Source: Alloprevotella tannerae ATCC 51259 (GTDB taxonomy: Bacteria > Bacteroidota > Bacteroidia > Bacteroidales > Bacteroidaceae). From it: a stretch of DNA of 64,000 nt. Of the stretch, positions 1 through 7,923 are shown piece by piece. The notes beneath the pieces were generated by a model, which did not search any database, was not told where the DNA came from, and was given only the letters and a program-made list of their open reading frames with translations. How positions within the stretch are numbered: position 1 is the stretch's first letter; every line of letters starts with the position of its first letter. The DNA lies in contig NZ_GG700642.1 of assembly GCF_000159995.1 (NCBI RefSeq), positions 886,242 through 950,241 of the forward strand, in the 5' to 3' direction. The translations under genes and the position numbers were made by a program.

Positions 1-115
1 GATCGGTTGATATAGGAATATGCTTCAGTATTTCTTTGTTTTGATACTGTATCTATCCAAGTAATAAGAAATTTTGTTTGTTTGTTGTCGTACGCTTGAA
101 TATGTCTGAATTATT

Positions 116-226
116 CAGGTGGCCAAAGCGACGGTGTTCCACCTCTTCCCACCCCGAACAGAGAAGTTAAGCCCGTCTACGCCGATGGTACTGCCGATTA
201 GGTGGGAGAGTAGGTAGCTGCCTATT
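116..226 (+). rRNA. rrf: 5S ribosomal RNA
   Basis: The conserved 5S core is visible (CCGAACAGAGAAGTTAAGCC near 153-172, GATGGTACTGCC near 184-195, GGTGGGAGAGTAGG near 201-214). The 5' end (CAGGTGGC) pairs with the 3' end (GCTGCCT) as helix I. Bases 1-115 are AT-rich and hold no gene that I can see; they are probably the 23S-5S spacer, which makes this the end of an rRNA operon. The ends are good to a few bases. Confidence 0.93.
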
Positions 227-232
227 TTATTA

Positions 233-275
233 AGATCCGTTTCCAGGTCGATATGACTTGGAGACGGATCTTTTT
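233..275 (+). terminator. Rho-independent terminator after 5S rRNA
   Basis: AGATCCG-type arms (about 234-245 and 261-272) pair over roughly 11 positions with one mismatch and are followed by a T5 run. It lies directly downstream of the 5S gene. Bases 276-460 show nothing else. Confidence 0.85.
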
Positions 276-460
276 ATGTATACTTACCCGTATGCTTGTT
301 TTATTGTCTTATCCATTCCGACTGCGTTTGCGCTCCTTTCGGTTGTCGGCTGCGCACCTTGTGCCGCAGATTAGCTTTGCTCCCTTTTTATAGTATTTAG
401 TTCTAATTGTGCTTCTTCCCTTTTTGTACTATCGCCTGTAGCGGCTTTGGTTAGCCTCAT

Positions 461-751
461 TCAAGTGAAGTGAATATCAACGATAACCTGAGTACCAACA
501 GTTGCGTTTAAACGTGCAATTAAGGTTTGCCGTTTCATCTGTAAATCAGAACGCAATGCGGGCGATTGCAGGCTAACACAAAGCGTCTGATTCTTGATGT
601 AGATATCTTTTGTCTTTTTCGCTATATTTTCGCCAACAACTAATGCCCAGGCGTTTATGAGACGATACTGATTCAGGGGCGTTTCTAGGCCTATATGGCG
701 CAGATAGCGCGCTAGGATGTTGTCTATAGGTTCAGCCTTTTTACGTTTCAT
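461..751 (-). CDS. DciA-like protein (DUF721)
   Basis: A 96-residue protein of the DUF721/DciA type. DciA is the ancestral loader of the replicative helicase in bacteria lacking DnaC. Visible features are the basic N-terminus (MKRKKAEP), the 'LINAWALVVGENIAKKT' segment typical of the family near residues 31-47, and 'LRSDLQMKRQTLIARLN' after it. The length fits the short Bacteroidetes form. Its start overlaps the end of recF by 11 bp on the same strand, so the two are translationally coupled, which suits a replication/repair role. The family assignment is from motif recognition; the helicase-loading role is inferred. Confidence 0.8.
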   Translation of the reverse strand: MKRKKAEPIDNILARYLRHIGLETPLNQYRLINAWALVVGENIAKKTKDIYIKNQTLCVSLQSPALRSDLQMKRQTLIARLNATVGTQVIVDIHFT

Positions 752-1838
752 GGATTTCTCCGTCTTTTACAGTAAATAATTTGTAGTTACGTTGTAACTG
801 AAGGATTGGGAGTAGACGCTCCTTGCTGGTATCCGTTATAAAGATTTGTCCAAATTGCGCTTCTGCAGCGTATCGTATGATATGTTCTACCCGCCCTGCA
901 TCTAGCTTATCAAAAATATCATCTAGCAAGAGGAGGGGCTGTCGTAGACTACTTTTTGTACGCAGATATACATATTGTGCTAATTTTAGAGCAATAAAGT
1001 AAGTTTTAGTTTGCCCTTGTGATGCCTCTTGCTTTACAGGATAGCCGTTAATGTATAATAATAAGTCATCTTTATGAATACCGTGCAGCGTATAGCCAAC
1101 CAGACGCTCCCGCGAGCGATATTGCTCTAACATAGGTTTGAGTTCTCCTCTGTTACCATGAGACTCATAGACGATATTTACTTGTTCGGGGTCGTAGCAT
1201 AATTCGCGATAAATGCCTTGAAAGAAAGCTGTAAATGTTTCGACAAAAAGCTTTCTTCCTTGATAAATAATGGCTGCATCGCGGCTCATGATATCTTCTA
1301 TGATGCTTATGACGTCAGCTTCCGGCTCTTCTTCTTTTTTCAATAAAGCATTACGTTGGCGTAGCGTCTTTTCATATCGCATCAAAGCCTCTAAATAAGT
1401 TGCATCATATTGTGCGATCACAGTATCCATAAAGCGCCGCCTATTGTCACTTCCGCCGGTTACCAATTCACTATCTGACGGAGAAATCATTACAAGTGGA
1501 ATTGTACCAATGTGTTCTGCAAAACGCTTTATATCTTTGCCGTTGCGTCGCAGTTGTTTGCGTCGGCCTTCATGATATCCTATAGCAATCTTATCCTCGC
1601 CTCCAGTATCATCGTCATAAAGTCCTTGCAGCATAAATGCTTGTTCTCCATGTTTGACGTTAGTGACATCAGTAGAGCTGCGTGCGCTTTTGCAAAAACT
1701 CAAATAGTAAATAGCGTCAAGCAAGTTTGTTTTCCCCATACCGTTATCGCCTACAAAACAATTGACCATAGGGGAAAAAGATAAATCGGCAGAAGAGATA
1801 TTTTTATAATTCAGAAGAGAAAGACTGCGTAATATCAT
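741..1838 (-). CDS. recF: DNA replication and repair protein RecF
   Basis: RecF is the SMC-like ATPase that helps load RecA at gaps. Taken from the ATG at 1838 the protein has 365 residues, the normal RecF length, and begins MILRSLSLLNYKN like its relatives. Walker A is GDNGMGKTN at residues 30-38; the Walker B/D-loop region LLLLDDIFDKLD is near 302-313. The reading frame is open for 20 more codons upstream (to 1898), but that extension has no family similarity. A promoter-like TATTTTTG lies only 4 bp upstream of the ATG, so the mRNA may be leaderless. The downstream dciA-like gene overlaps it by 11 bp. Confidence 0.95.
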   Translation of the reverse strand: MILRSLSLLNYKNISSADLSFSPMVNCFVGDNGMGKTNLLDAIYYLSFCKSARSSTDVTNVKHGEQAFMLQGLYDDDTGGEDKIAIGYHEGRRKQLRRNGKDIKRFAEHIGTIPLVMISPSDSELVTGGSDNRRRFMDTVIAQYDATYLEALMRYEKTLRQRNALLKKEEEPEADVISIIEDIMSRDAAIIYQGRKLFVETFTAFFQGIYRELCYDPEQVNIVYESHGNRGELKPMLEQYRSRERLVGYTLHGIHKDDLLLYINGYPVKQEASQGQTKTYFIALKLAQYVYLRTKSSLRQPLLLLDDIFDKLDAGRVEHIIRYAAEAQFGQIFITDTSKERLLPILQLQRNYKLFTVKDGEIHET

Positions 1839-1842
1839 AGTG

Positions 1843-1850
1843 CAAAAATA
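1843..1850 (-). promoter_or_regulatory. -7 element for recF
   Basis: TATTTTTG on the minus strand matches the Bacteroidetes -7 consensus TAnnTTTG. It ends 4 bp before the recF ATG, so transcription would begin at or next to the start codon. Confidence 0.5.
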
Positions 1851-1913
1851 CGATTTGCAGGAGGTAAAGCCAAAAAAAGAGAGATTTAATTCCTCCATAT
1901 AAGATGAATGTAT

Positions 1914-1921
1914 TACTTTTG
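1914..1921 (+). promoter_or_regulatory. -7 element for the TPR protein gene
   Basis: TACTTTTG matches TAnnTTTG exactly and lies about 50 bp upstream of the ATG at 1971, divergent from recF. Confidence 0.5.
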
Positions 1922-1970
1922 CCTTGCAATTTTGTGCACCTTAACGTAGTATAAAAAAGAACATCATATT

Positions 1971-2681
1971 ATGATTCAAAAAGGAAAGAAAGAAGCAGCG
2001 CTTGACGTAAATAATGCGATGGCGCAGTCAGAGGCTTTTATCATTAAGTACAAGAAGCAATTGCTTATAGCCTTGGCCGCTGTTGCCGTTGTTGTTGGGG
2101 GTGGCTTAGCTTATTATTTTGGTTACCAACAGCCGCGTGAGGAGAAGGCGCAATCTCTCCTTACTTTGGGGTTGCCTTATTTGGCGCAACAAGATTATGA
2201 TAAAGCCTTGAAAGGTGACGGACGCTTCCCTGGGTTCACACGTTTAGCGAATGATTATTCTTCTACCGATGCTGGTAATCTCGCAAATGTTTATGCCGGT
2301 ATTAGCTACGAGAAAACCGGTAAGATAAAAGAGGCTATTAAATATTTGGAGCAGTTTTCGCCCAAAAGTGATCATACTATTTCTCCTGCCGGTATAGCTG
2401 CTTTGGCCAACTGTTATGCTTCTGACAAGCAAGTAGACAAAGCTGTTGAAGCTTTTAAGAAAGCTGCAGATAAAGCTGCTAACCCGGCTTTGAGCCCGCT
2501 TTATTTGCTTGAAGCTGGTAAATTGCTCGAATCACAAAAGAAGAACGATCAGGCGCTTGAGGTATATCAATTAATCAAGAAGTCTTATCCAACGAGTACG
2601 ATGGCAACGCCGCAACGTCTACAAAACGGCACGTTTGCTAATCCGGAAATAGATCGCTACATTGAGCGTGTAAGTAAGTAA
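1971..2681 (+). CDS. Membrane-anchored tetratricopeptide repeat protein
   Basis: A 236-residue protein with a short charged N-terminus, one transmembrane segment at about residues 28-50 (LLIALAAVAVVVGGGLAYYF) and a periplasmic part with TPR-like helical pairs near residues 60-80, 105-130, 140-170 and 180-205 (for example 'ANVYAGISYEKTGKIKEAIKYLEQF'). The architecture resembles YfgM/BamD-like scaffold proteins. In Bacteroidales this gene commonly sits beside recF and ribH, as here. The exact role is unknown; a scaffold function in envelope protein handling is inferred. Confidence 0.8.
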   Translation: MIQKGKKEAALDVNNAMAQSEAFIIKYKKQLLIALAAVAVVVGGGLAYYFGYQQPREEKAQSLLTLGLPYLAQQDYDKALKGDGRFPGFTRLANDYSSTDAGNLANVYAGISYEKTGKIKEAIKYLEQFSPKSDHTISPAGIAALANCYASDKQVDKAVEAFKKAADKAANPALSPLYLLEAGKLLESQKKNDQALEVYQLIKKSYPTSTMATPQRLQNGTFANPEIDRYIERVSK

Positions 2682-2705
2682 GCATCTATTCATAAATATA
2701 GTATA

Positions 2706-2741
2706 CAATTGCAGCCGGTTTTTCTATTCCGGCTGCAATTG
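2706..2741 (+). promoter_or_regulatory. Perfect 13-bp hairpin just upstream of ribH
   Basis: CAATTGCAGCCGG (2706-2718) and CCGGCTGCAATTG (2729-2741) form a perfect stem around a 10-nt loop. It starts 24 bp after the TPR gene and ends 16 bp before the ribH ATG, just ahead of the AAGGA ribosome binding site. There is no T-run on the plus side, so it may be a processing or mRNA-stability hairpin rather than a terminator. Confidence 0.6.
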
Positions 2742-2757
2742 CTAAAAGGAAGAAACG

Positions 2758-3243
2758 ATGTCAACTCATACATTCTTTAAAGAGAGCACGACGACACCAG
2801 ATGCGTCAAATATGCGCTTTGGACTGGTTGTTGCAGAATGGAATAGCCACATAACAGACGTATTACTTGATCAGGCAGTCTGTGCACTGCTTTCTGCCGG
2901 AGCGAAAAAGGAGAATATCATCATTAAGCGCGTGCCTGGAAGTTTTGAATTGATTTTTGGCTGTTCAGAATTGGCAAGGTATAAGGGCGTAGATGGAATC
3001 ATAGCTATTGGTAGCGTGATTCGTGGCGATACTCCCCACTTCGATTATATATGTAATGGTGTCACTCAAGAGCTTGCTCGACAGAACTCAACGGGGGAAG
3101 TTCCTATTATCTATGGCTTGTTAACGACAGAGAATGAGCACCAAGCCATCGAGCGAATTGATGGAACTGTAGGGCGAAAGGGAGAAGAATTTGCAATGAC
3201 AGCGATAAAAATGATTGATTTTTCTTGGTCATTAAAAAAATAG
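2758..3243 (+). CDS. ribH: 6,7-dimethyl-8-ribityllumazine synthase
   Basis: RibH catalyses the penultimate step of riboflavin synthesis, joining the ribityl-amino-pyrimidinedione with 3,4-dihydroxybutanone phosphate. The 161-residue length is standard. Recognisable motifs are 'FGLVVAEWNSHIT' (substrate pocket, residues 21-33), 'VPGSFELIFG' (about 60-69), 'GSVIRGDTPHFDY' (about 86-98) and 'LLTTENEHQAIER' near residue 120. The start has an AAGGA ribosome binding site about 8 bp upstream. The 3' end of the gene contains the -33 box of the tRNA promoter that follows. Confidence 0.97.
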   Translation: MSTHTFFKESTTTPDASNMRFGLVVAEWNSHITDVLLDQAVCALLSAGAKKENIIIKRVPGSFELIFGCSELARYKGVDGIIAIGSVIRGDTPHFDYICNGVTQELARQNSTGEVPIIYGLLTTENEHQAIERIDGTVGRKGEEFAMTAIKMIDFSWSLKK

Positions 3244-3255
3244 GTGTTACTTTTG
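3225..3255 (+). promoter_or_regulatory. Promoter of the tRNA-Tyr/Asp/Met cluster
   Basis: TTG at 3225-3227 (-33 type) and TACTTTTG at 3248-3255 (-7 type) are separated by 20 bp. The -7 box ends 21 bp before tRNA-Tyr. Confidence 0.65.
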
Positions 3256-3276
3256 CACTCGCAAAACAACTTAAAG

Positions 3277-3359
3277 GGGCAAATACCAGAGTGGCCAAAT
3301 GGGGCAGACTGTAAATCTGCTGGCTTACGCCTTCGGTGGTTCGAATCCATCTTTGCCCA
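3277..3359 (+). tRNA. tRNA-Tyr (anticodon GTA)
   Basis: The acceptor GGGCAAA pairs with TTTGCCC. The anticodon loop is CTGTAAA, and a long variable arm and a GGTTCGAATCC T-arm follow, giving the class II length of about 83 nt. No CCA is encoded. Confidence 0.95.
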
Positions 3360-3371
3360 CAAAAAAACATT

Positions 3372-3445
3372 GGTGCGTTAGTTCAGCCGGTTAGAATGCC
3401 TGCCTGTCACGCAGGAGGTCACGGGTTCGAGTCCCGTACGCACCG
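3372..3445 (+). tRNA. tRNA-Asp (anticodon GTC)
   Basis: The acceptor GGTGCGT pairs with ACGCACC. The anticodon stem TGCCT/GCAGG-type encloses GTC, the T-arm is GGGTTCGAGTCCC and the discriminator base is G. CCA is not encoded. Confidence 0.95.
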
Positions 3446-3451
3446 CAACAT

Positions 3452-3524
3452 CGCGGAGTGGAGCAGTTGGTAGCTCGCCAGGCTCATAACCTGGAGGTCA
3501 TTCGTTCGAGTCGGATCTCCGCCA
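3452..3524 (+). tRNA. tRNA-Met (CAT), probably the initiator
   Basis: The anticodon stem CCAGG/CCTGG encloses CTCATAA. Acceptor positions 2-7 (GCGGAG) pair with CTCCGC, but position 1 (C) faces position 72 (C). An unpaired 1-72 position is the hallmark of initiator tRNA, so I call it fMet. The anticodon stem has only two of the usual three G:C pairs next to the loop, which leaves some doubt. Confidence 0.85.
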
Positions 3525-3527
3525 CAA

Positions 3528-3564
3528 GAAGAGGATATGTCGAAATAGACATATCCTCTTTTCT
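3528..3564 (+). terminator. Terminator of the tRNA cluster
   Basis: AAGAGGATATGTC and GACATATCCTCTT form a perfect 13-bp stem around a 6-nt loop, followed by T-rich sequence. Confidence 0.9.
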
Positions 3565-3642
3565 TTATATACCTTCACTGTCCTTTTGAAAGTCTTCGAT
3601 GCGTGTAATTTAGTGTACGCAGATCTTTTTGCAGAGATTTTT

Positions 3643-3730
3643 CTCGTGAGAAAAAGTCTGTCTTCTCACGAGCGTACAGTCTTTTTATCGTGAGAGAAAA
3701 TTCCTACCATCGAGAGAGGAAATCTTTAGA
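3643..3730. repeat. Four-unit 22-bp tandem array, family A, locus 1
   Basis: Four contiguous units of exactly 22 bp (starting at 3643, 3665, 3687 and 3709) each begin with a CTCGTGAG/CTCACGAG/ATCGTGAG-like core followed by a diverged A/T-rich tail (the last unit reads ATCGAGAG). It fills most of the 320-bp gap between the tRNA terminator and phoH. The same four-unit layout recurs at 15308, 26521, 46030 and 59138. The period and register were counted by hand. Confidence 0.8.
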
Positions 3731-3817
3731 TCTTGTCGAATGCTTTTAAGGGGCTTTCTTCGCATTTTTATTCTTAAGATTAGCTTATCATAGCTTTAGT
3801 ATTTGTGAGATAATAGC

Positions 3818-3825
3818 TACTTTTG
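3818..3825 (+). promoter_or_regulatory. -7 element for phoH-purC
   Basis: TACTTTTG matches TAnnTTTG and lies 19 bp upstream of the chosen phoH start, leaving a very short leader. Confidence 0.5.
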
Positions 3826-3844
3826 CAGCATAAAGAATTGCGAT

Positions 3845-4846
3845 TTGATAGAAAAAATTTTTATTCTCCAGGATGCTGATCCGATGGTCTTTTATGGCGT
3901 AAACAACGCAAATCTTCGTATGCTACGTGCTCTTTTTTCAAAGTTGCGTATCGTAGGGCGCGGAAGTGTGTTGAAAGTCATTGGAAATCCGGAAGATATA
4001 GCTGAATTTGACGTCGTTTATGAGGCGATTTATAGACATTGTGTCAATTATAATAAGCTCACCGAGGAAGATATTGTAACCTTGATCCAAGGCCGAACAA
4101 ACGAACAGCTTGACAAAGAAGGGGTGATTGTCTATTCTACAAGTGGCAAACCGATTCTTGCAAGAAGCCAGAATCAGCAAAAACTTGTGGATGCCTATAA
4201 AAAGGACGATTTGCTCTTTTGCATTGGTCCTGCCGGAACGGGTAAAACGTATACTGCGATTGCTTTAGCCGTCAGGGCCTTGAAAAATAAGGAGGTAAAG
4301 AAGATAATATTAAGTCGTCCGGCTGTAGAAGCCGGAGAAAAGTTGGGCTTTCTTCCTGGAGATATGCGTGAAAAGGTAGATCCTTATCTGCAACCTCTAT
4401 ATGATGCTTTGCAAGAGATGCTTCCTGCAGCCAAATTGCAGGAGTATCTTGATACAAGTGTGATACAGATTGCTCCGTTGGCTTTTATGCGCGGTCGTAC
4501 GTTGAATGATGCTGTCGTAATCTTAGATGAAGCGCAAAATACAACGCGTGCTCAGCTGAAAATGTTTTTAACGCGTATGGGTATGAATACGAAGATGATC
4601 GTCACGGGTGATATTACGCAGATAGATCTTCCGCGTATGCAGCAATCCGGCTTGATTGAAGCGATCCGTATTTTGCGACACATACAAGGTATTTCCTTCG
4701 TCGAGATGGATAAGAGCGACATTGTCAGACATAAGTTGGTTGCACGCATCGTGAAGGCTTACGAGCAAACAACACATAAGAAGGATGATGCCTCGACAAC
4801 GGAAGAGCAACAACAGATTTCAGAAGAATGTTATTCAAATAATTGA
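3845..4846 (+). CDS. phoH: PhoH-family ATPase (YbeZ-like)
   Basis: A cytoplasmic P-loop ATPase of the PhoH family, generally linked to RNA metabolism and ribosome maturation. Walker A is GPAGTGKT at about residues 128-135 and Walker B is VVILDEAQN near 224-232. The 333-residue length is typical. The start is a TTG: the protein then begins MIEKIFILQDADP, which matches the family N-terminus, and no ATG is available nearby. Upstream -7 sequence restricts the start to this region. purC follows after only 3 bp, so the two form an operon. Confidence 0.92.
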   Translation: MIEKIFILQDADPMVFYGVNNANLRMLRALFSKLRIVGRGSVLKVIGNPEDIAEFDVVYEAIYRHCVNYNKLTEEDIVTLIQGRTNEQLDKEGVIVYSTSGKPILARSQNQQKLVDAYKKDDLLFCIGPAGTGKTYTAIALAVRALKNKEVKKIILSRPAVEAGEKLGFLPGDMREKVDPYLQPLYDALQEMLPAAKLQEYLDTSVIQIAPLAFMRGRTLNDAVVILDEAQNTTRAQLKMFLTRMGMNTKMIVTGDITQIDLPRMQQSGLIEAIRILRHIQGISFVEMDKSDIVRHKLVARIVKAYEQTTHKKDDASTTEEQQQISEECYSNN

Positions 4847-4849
4847 GAT

Positions 4850-5794
4850 ATGGCAACTTTAACTAAAACGACCTACCAGTTTCCTGGTCAAATAGGGGTG
4901 TATAATGGGAAAGTACGCGATGTATATAGCATCGAGGGCGACAAACTTATTATGGTCGCAAGCGATCGCATATCGGCCTTTGACGTAATCTTGCCGAAGG
5001 GTATTCCTTTTAAAGGGCAAGTGCTTAACCAAATCGCCGCAAAATTTCTTGATGCGACAACTGATATTTGCCCGAACTGGAAATTAGCCACTCCGGATCC
5101 GATGGTGACTGTCGGTATTACGTGTAAAGGCTTCCCGGTTGAGATGATCGTGCGCGGATATTTGTGCGGATCAGCTTGGCGCGCCTACAAGAATGGTGTA
5201 AGAGAGATCTGCGGGATCAAACTTCCTGATGGGATGCGCGAGAATGAGAAATTTCCTGAACCCATCGTGACGCCGACAACTAAAGCTGAGATTGGCGAGC
5301 ACGATGCTGAAATTTCGAAGGAAGAAATTTTAGCGCAGGGATTCGCTACTCCGGAAGAGTATGCTCTGTTAGAGAAATATACGCTCCAGCTGTTTAAGCG
5401 AGGCACAGAGATTGCTGCTCAGCGCGGATTGATTCTTGTGGATACGAAATATGAATTTGGTCTGCACGATGGTAAGATTTACTTGATGGATGAGATTCAT
5501 ACGCCCGACTCCAGTCGTTATTTCTACAGCGATGGTTATCAAGAACGTTTTGAAAAGGGCGAACCACAACGCCAACTTTCCAAAGAATTTGTGCGCGAAT
5601 GGCTGATGGATAATGGCTTCCAAGGCAAGGAAGGGCAGCAGGTGCCGGAAATGACCGACGAAATCGTTAAGTCTATTTCTGATCGTTATATTGAGCTTTA
5701 CGAGCATATTACGGGCGAAAAGTTTGTTGCAGAAGATAGCGACAAGCTTGAAGAGCGTATAGAGCGCAACGTGTTGCAGTTCTTGCAGCAATAA
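4850..5794 (+). CDS. purC: Phosphoribosylaminoimidazole-succinocarboxamide synthase
   Basis: SAICAR synthetase of purine biosynthesis, which joins CAIR and aspartate at the cost of ATP. The 314-residue protein is of the long type found in Bacteroidetes and eukaryotes. Motifs include 'GKVRDVYSI' (residues 20-28), '[15 protein letters not shown]' (about 36-50), '[14 protein letters not shown]' (about 100-113) and 'LVDTKYEFG', with '[13 protein letters not shown]' near 211-223. It lies 3 bp after phoH and is followed by a strong terminator. Confidence 0.97.
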   Translation: MATLTKTTYQFPGQIGVYNGKVRDVYSIEGDKLIMVASDRISAFDVILPKGIPFKGQVLNQIAAKFLDATTDICPNWKLATPDPMVTVGITCKGFPVEMIVRGYLCGSAWRAYKNGVREICGIKLPDGMRENEKFPEPIVTPTTKAEIGEHDAEISKEEILAQGFATPEEYALLEKYTLQLFKRGTEIAAQRGLILVDTKYEFGLHDGKIYLMDEIHTPDSSRYFYSDGYQERFEKGEPQRQLSKEFVREWLMDNGFQGKEGQQVPEMTDEIVKSISDRYIELYEHITGEKFVAEDSDKLEERIERNVLQFLQQ

Positions 5795-5807
5795 GTTTTG
5801 CTATAAG

Positions 5808-5862
5808 TAATCCGAATTGAGATAGCGTAGAATCCTATCTTCAATTCGGATTATCCTTTTTT
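5808..5862 (+). terminator. Terminator after purC
   Basis: TAATCCGAATTGAGATAG (5808-5825) pairs almost perfectly with CTATCTTCAATTCGGATTA (5835-5853), and TCCTTTTTTATT follows. Confidence 0.92.
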
Positions 5863-5896
5863 ATTCCCCCTTATCGAGCACACGATACTCTTAGAT

Positions 5897-6631
5897 ATGT
5901 ATAAGCAAGAAAAGATCAAACCTTACGACACTGATTCCAGTAAGTCGGAGCAAGTAGAGCAGATGTTTGACAACATTGCTCACTCTTATGATCAGCTAAA
6001 TCATTTTCTCTCTTTAGGAATTGACAAACGATGGCGTCGAGCAGCCATAAAGCAGTTGCGTAGTTTTGAGCCAAAAGAGATTTTGGACGTGGCCACAGGT
6101 ACGGGAGATTTTGCTATTCTTTCGACGCGTTCATTATACCCCAATCAAGTGGTGGGCATAGATATTTCTGAAGGCATGCTTAAGGTTGCACGTCAAAAGG
6201 TAGCTGCGGCTGGATTGTCAGAGAAGATACAATTTAAGAAAGAAGATTGCTTGAATCTGAGTTTTGAGGAGAATAGTTTTGATGCCGTTCAAGTAGCCTA
6301 CGGTGTGCGCAACTTTGAAGATTTAGATAAAGGGCTAAGTGAGATGTTTCGCGTATTAAAGCCAGGGGGGCACGCCATTATTGTTGAATTGAGCAGCCCG
6401 CGCCGCTTCCCAATGCGACAATTATTTCAGCTTTATGCACGCGTGTTGATGCCCCTTGTTGGTCGTCTTATTTCTAAGGATACTAAGGCTTACAGCTATT
6501 TGCCGGCATCTATGGAAGCTGTGCCTCAAGGGCGAGATATGCAAAAGATAATGGAAAAGGCCGGTTTCAAGCACGTGTTTTTCAAATCCTATACCTTTGG
6601 TTTGAATACGATGTATGTGGGCGAAAAGTAA
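5897..6631 (+). CDS. menG: Demethylmenaquinone methyltransferase (UbiE/MenG)
   Basis: A class I SAM-dependent methyltransferase that carries out the last step of menaquinone synthesis. SAM motif I is '[13 protein letters not shown]' near residues 60-72; '[17 protein letters not shown]' and '[19 protein letters not shown]' are UbiE/MenG signatures. The 244-residue length is normal. Menaquinone is the usual quinone of Bacteroidales, so menG is preferred over ubiE. The 3' end overlaps aroE by 17 bp, indicating translational coupling. Confidence 0.94.
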   Translation: MYKQEKIKPYDTDSSKSEQVEQMFDNIAHSYDQLNHFLSLGIDKRWRRAAIKQLRSFEPKEILDVATGTGDFAILSTRSLYPNQVVGIDISEGMLKVARQKVAAAGLSEKIQFKKEDCLNLSFEENSFDAVQVAYGVRNFEDLDKGLSEMFRVLKPGGHAIIVELSSPRRFPMRQLFQLYARVLMPLVGRLISKDTKAYSYLPASMEAVPQGRDMQKIMEKAGFKHVFFKSYTFGLNTMYVGEK

Positions 6632-7391
6632 TGAGGGCCAACAAATTTATGGCTTGATCGGTTATCCTTTAGGGCATTCCTTTTCAAAGGATTATTTTAA
6701 TAAGAAGTTTTCGCTGTTGCAACTTAATGCGATTTATGAAAACTTCGAATTATCTTCTGCTTGCGCTTTTCCCGAACTCTTACAACGCTTCCCCAATCTT
6801 TGCGGACTGAACGTCACGCTTCCTTATAAGGAGGCAATCATTCCTCATCTTGATGCGCTCTCACCGGAAGCGAAAGCTATTCAAGCCGTCAATGTGATTC
6901 GCTTTACGCCCCAAGGTTTGATAGGCTACAATTCTGACTATTATGGATTTATGACTTCTTTGCGCCCCTTGTTGCGCCCATTTGATCTTCGCGCAGTTGT
7001 ATTAGGGACTGGTGGTGCTGCAAGAGCTGTAGCTTATGCGTTGAGTTTGTTAGGCATAAGCGTACAATTCGTTAGTAGAACAAAAAGAATGGGCGTAATC
7101 ACTTATGAAGAATTAGCCGATATGAAGCTGCTTGCCACAACTTCATTGGTGATCAATTGTACACCGTTCGGAATGCATCCGCACACAACAACATTTCCGC
7201 CTTTGCCTTATCGGGAAATATCTTCTTACCATTTGCTTTATGATTTGATATACAATCCGGAGGAGACGCTCTTCTTATCTCGCGGGAAAGAACAAGGAGC
7301 AATGACGAAGAATGGTTTGGAAATGTTACATCTGCAAGCTGAAAAGGCTTGGGATATTTGGCAAGAACCCTTTGATACATCATCTTTCTAA
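6615..7391 (+). CDS. aroE: Shikimate dehydrogenase
   Basis: AroE reduces 3-dehydroshikimate to shikimate with NADPH. The protein has 258 residues. The substrate-binding part has '[13 protein letters not shown]' (residues 11-23) and '[11 protein letters not shown]' with the catalytic Lys; 'YNSDYYGF' carries the paired Asp. The NADP-binding loop is '[15 protein letters not shown]' near residue 130. The ATG at 6615 lies within menG; the next in-frame start would be a TTG inside the conserved IYGLIGYP stretch, so 6615 is kept. Confidence 0.93.
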   Translation: MWAKSNEGQQIYGLIGYPLGHSFSKDYFNKKFSLLQLNAIYENFELSSACAFPELLQRFPNLCGLNVTLPYKEAIIPHLDALSPEAKAIQAVNVIRFTPQGLIGYNSDYYGFMTSLRPLLRPFDLRAVVLGTGGAARAVAYALSLLGISVQFVSRTKRMGVITYEELADMKLLATTSLVINCTPFGMHPHTTTFPPLPYREISSYHLLYDLIYNPEETLFLSRGKEQGAMTKNGLEMLHLQAEKAWDIWQEPFDTSSF

Positions 7392-7450
7392 GGTTTTTCT
7401 GTAGCCTTTATTCAACTATCTCTCCCTTATCTTTTACAAGTACAAAAAAT

Positions 7451-7482
7451 AAAGACGCAAAAGATGAATCTTTTACGTCTTT
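7451..7482 (-). terminator. Terminator of tRNA-Thr
   Basis: AAAGACGCAAAAGAT pairs with ATCTTTTACGTCTTT with one mismatch. On the minus strand it is followed by ATTTTTTG, so it mainly serves the tRNA; it may also stop transcripts from aroE. Confidence 0.8.
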
Positions 7483-7485
7483 AAG

Positions 7486-7558
7486 AGCCGAGAGCCGGAC
7501 TCGAACCGGCGACCTACTCATTACGAATGAGTCGCTCTACCAGCTGAGCTATATCGGC
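7486..7558 (-). tRNA. tRNA-Thr (anticodon CGT)
   Basis: Read on the minus strand it begins GCCGATATAGCTCAGCTGG. The anticodon loop is TTCGTAA inside a CTCAT-type stem, and the T-arm is GCCGG-TTCGAGT-CCGGC. The acceptor arms GCCGATA and TCTCGGC pair except for T6 facing C67. CCA is not encoded. Confidence 0.93.
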
Positions 7559-7575
7559 TTTGCTGATTTGCGGTG

Positions 7576-7583
7576 CAAAGTTA
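7576..7583 (-). promoter_or_regulatory. -7 element for tRNA-Thr
   Basis: TAACTTTG on the minus strand matches TAnnTTTG and lies 17 bp upstream of the tRNA 5' end. Confidence 0.55.
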
Positions 7584-7732
7584 ATGACTTCCTGCGAAAC
7601 TGCCAAGAGTTGCAGAGCCTTTTTCGTGAAAAATATGCTTTATGATGGTTCGAATAAGATACGTTGTTCAGAGACCTTGTATTATGAATCTGTTTGATCG
7701 CATTTTGAAGCGCTTCGATAAGTCTGTTTATG

Positions 7733-7816
7733 GTTTGCTCGGGGCAAACAATCGTTTGCTACCAGCAAACCATCGTTTCTTCCCACCAAACAGTCGTTTG
7801 CCCCGAGCAAACCATA
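7733..7816. repeat. Four-unit 21-bp array, family B, locus 1
   Basis: Four contiguous 21-bp units (7733, 7754, 7775, 7796) of the form GTTTG-N7-CAAAC plus a 4-bp linker ending in ATC-like sequence. Each unit is itself a small inverted repeat; in the third unit the first arm is GTTTC. The array occupies the gap 7559-7923 between the tRNA-Thr promoter and the end of the chromate-transporter pair. A 78-codon frame through it (7642-7878) has no support as a gene. A second array of the same family lies at 50639. Confidence 0.85.
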
Positions 7817-7923
7817 ATAATATGAGGTGGAACAATTCAAAAAGGAGAGTATTATCGCTTGGAAATAGTTGTAAGTAGTAAACTCACAATTCGCTGTCGA
7901 TCATTTTTGATTTGTGCTGCTAA

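Noticed and set aside
7642-7878. 78-codon ORF upstream of the chromate-transporter pair
   Set aside because: It reads through the 21-bp array and contains repeated basic/Pro/Asn patterns produced by the repeat; there is no family likeness.
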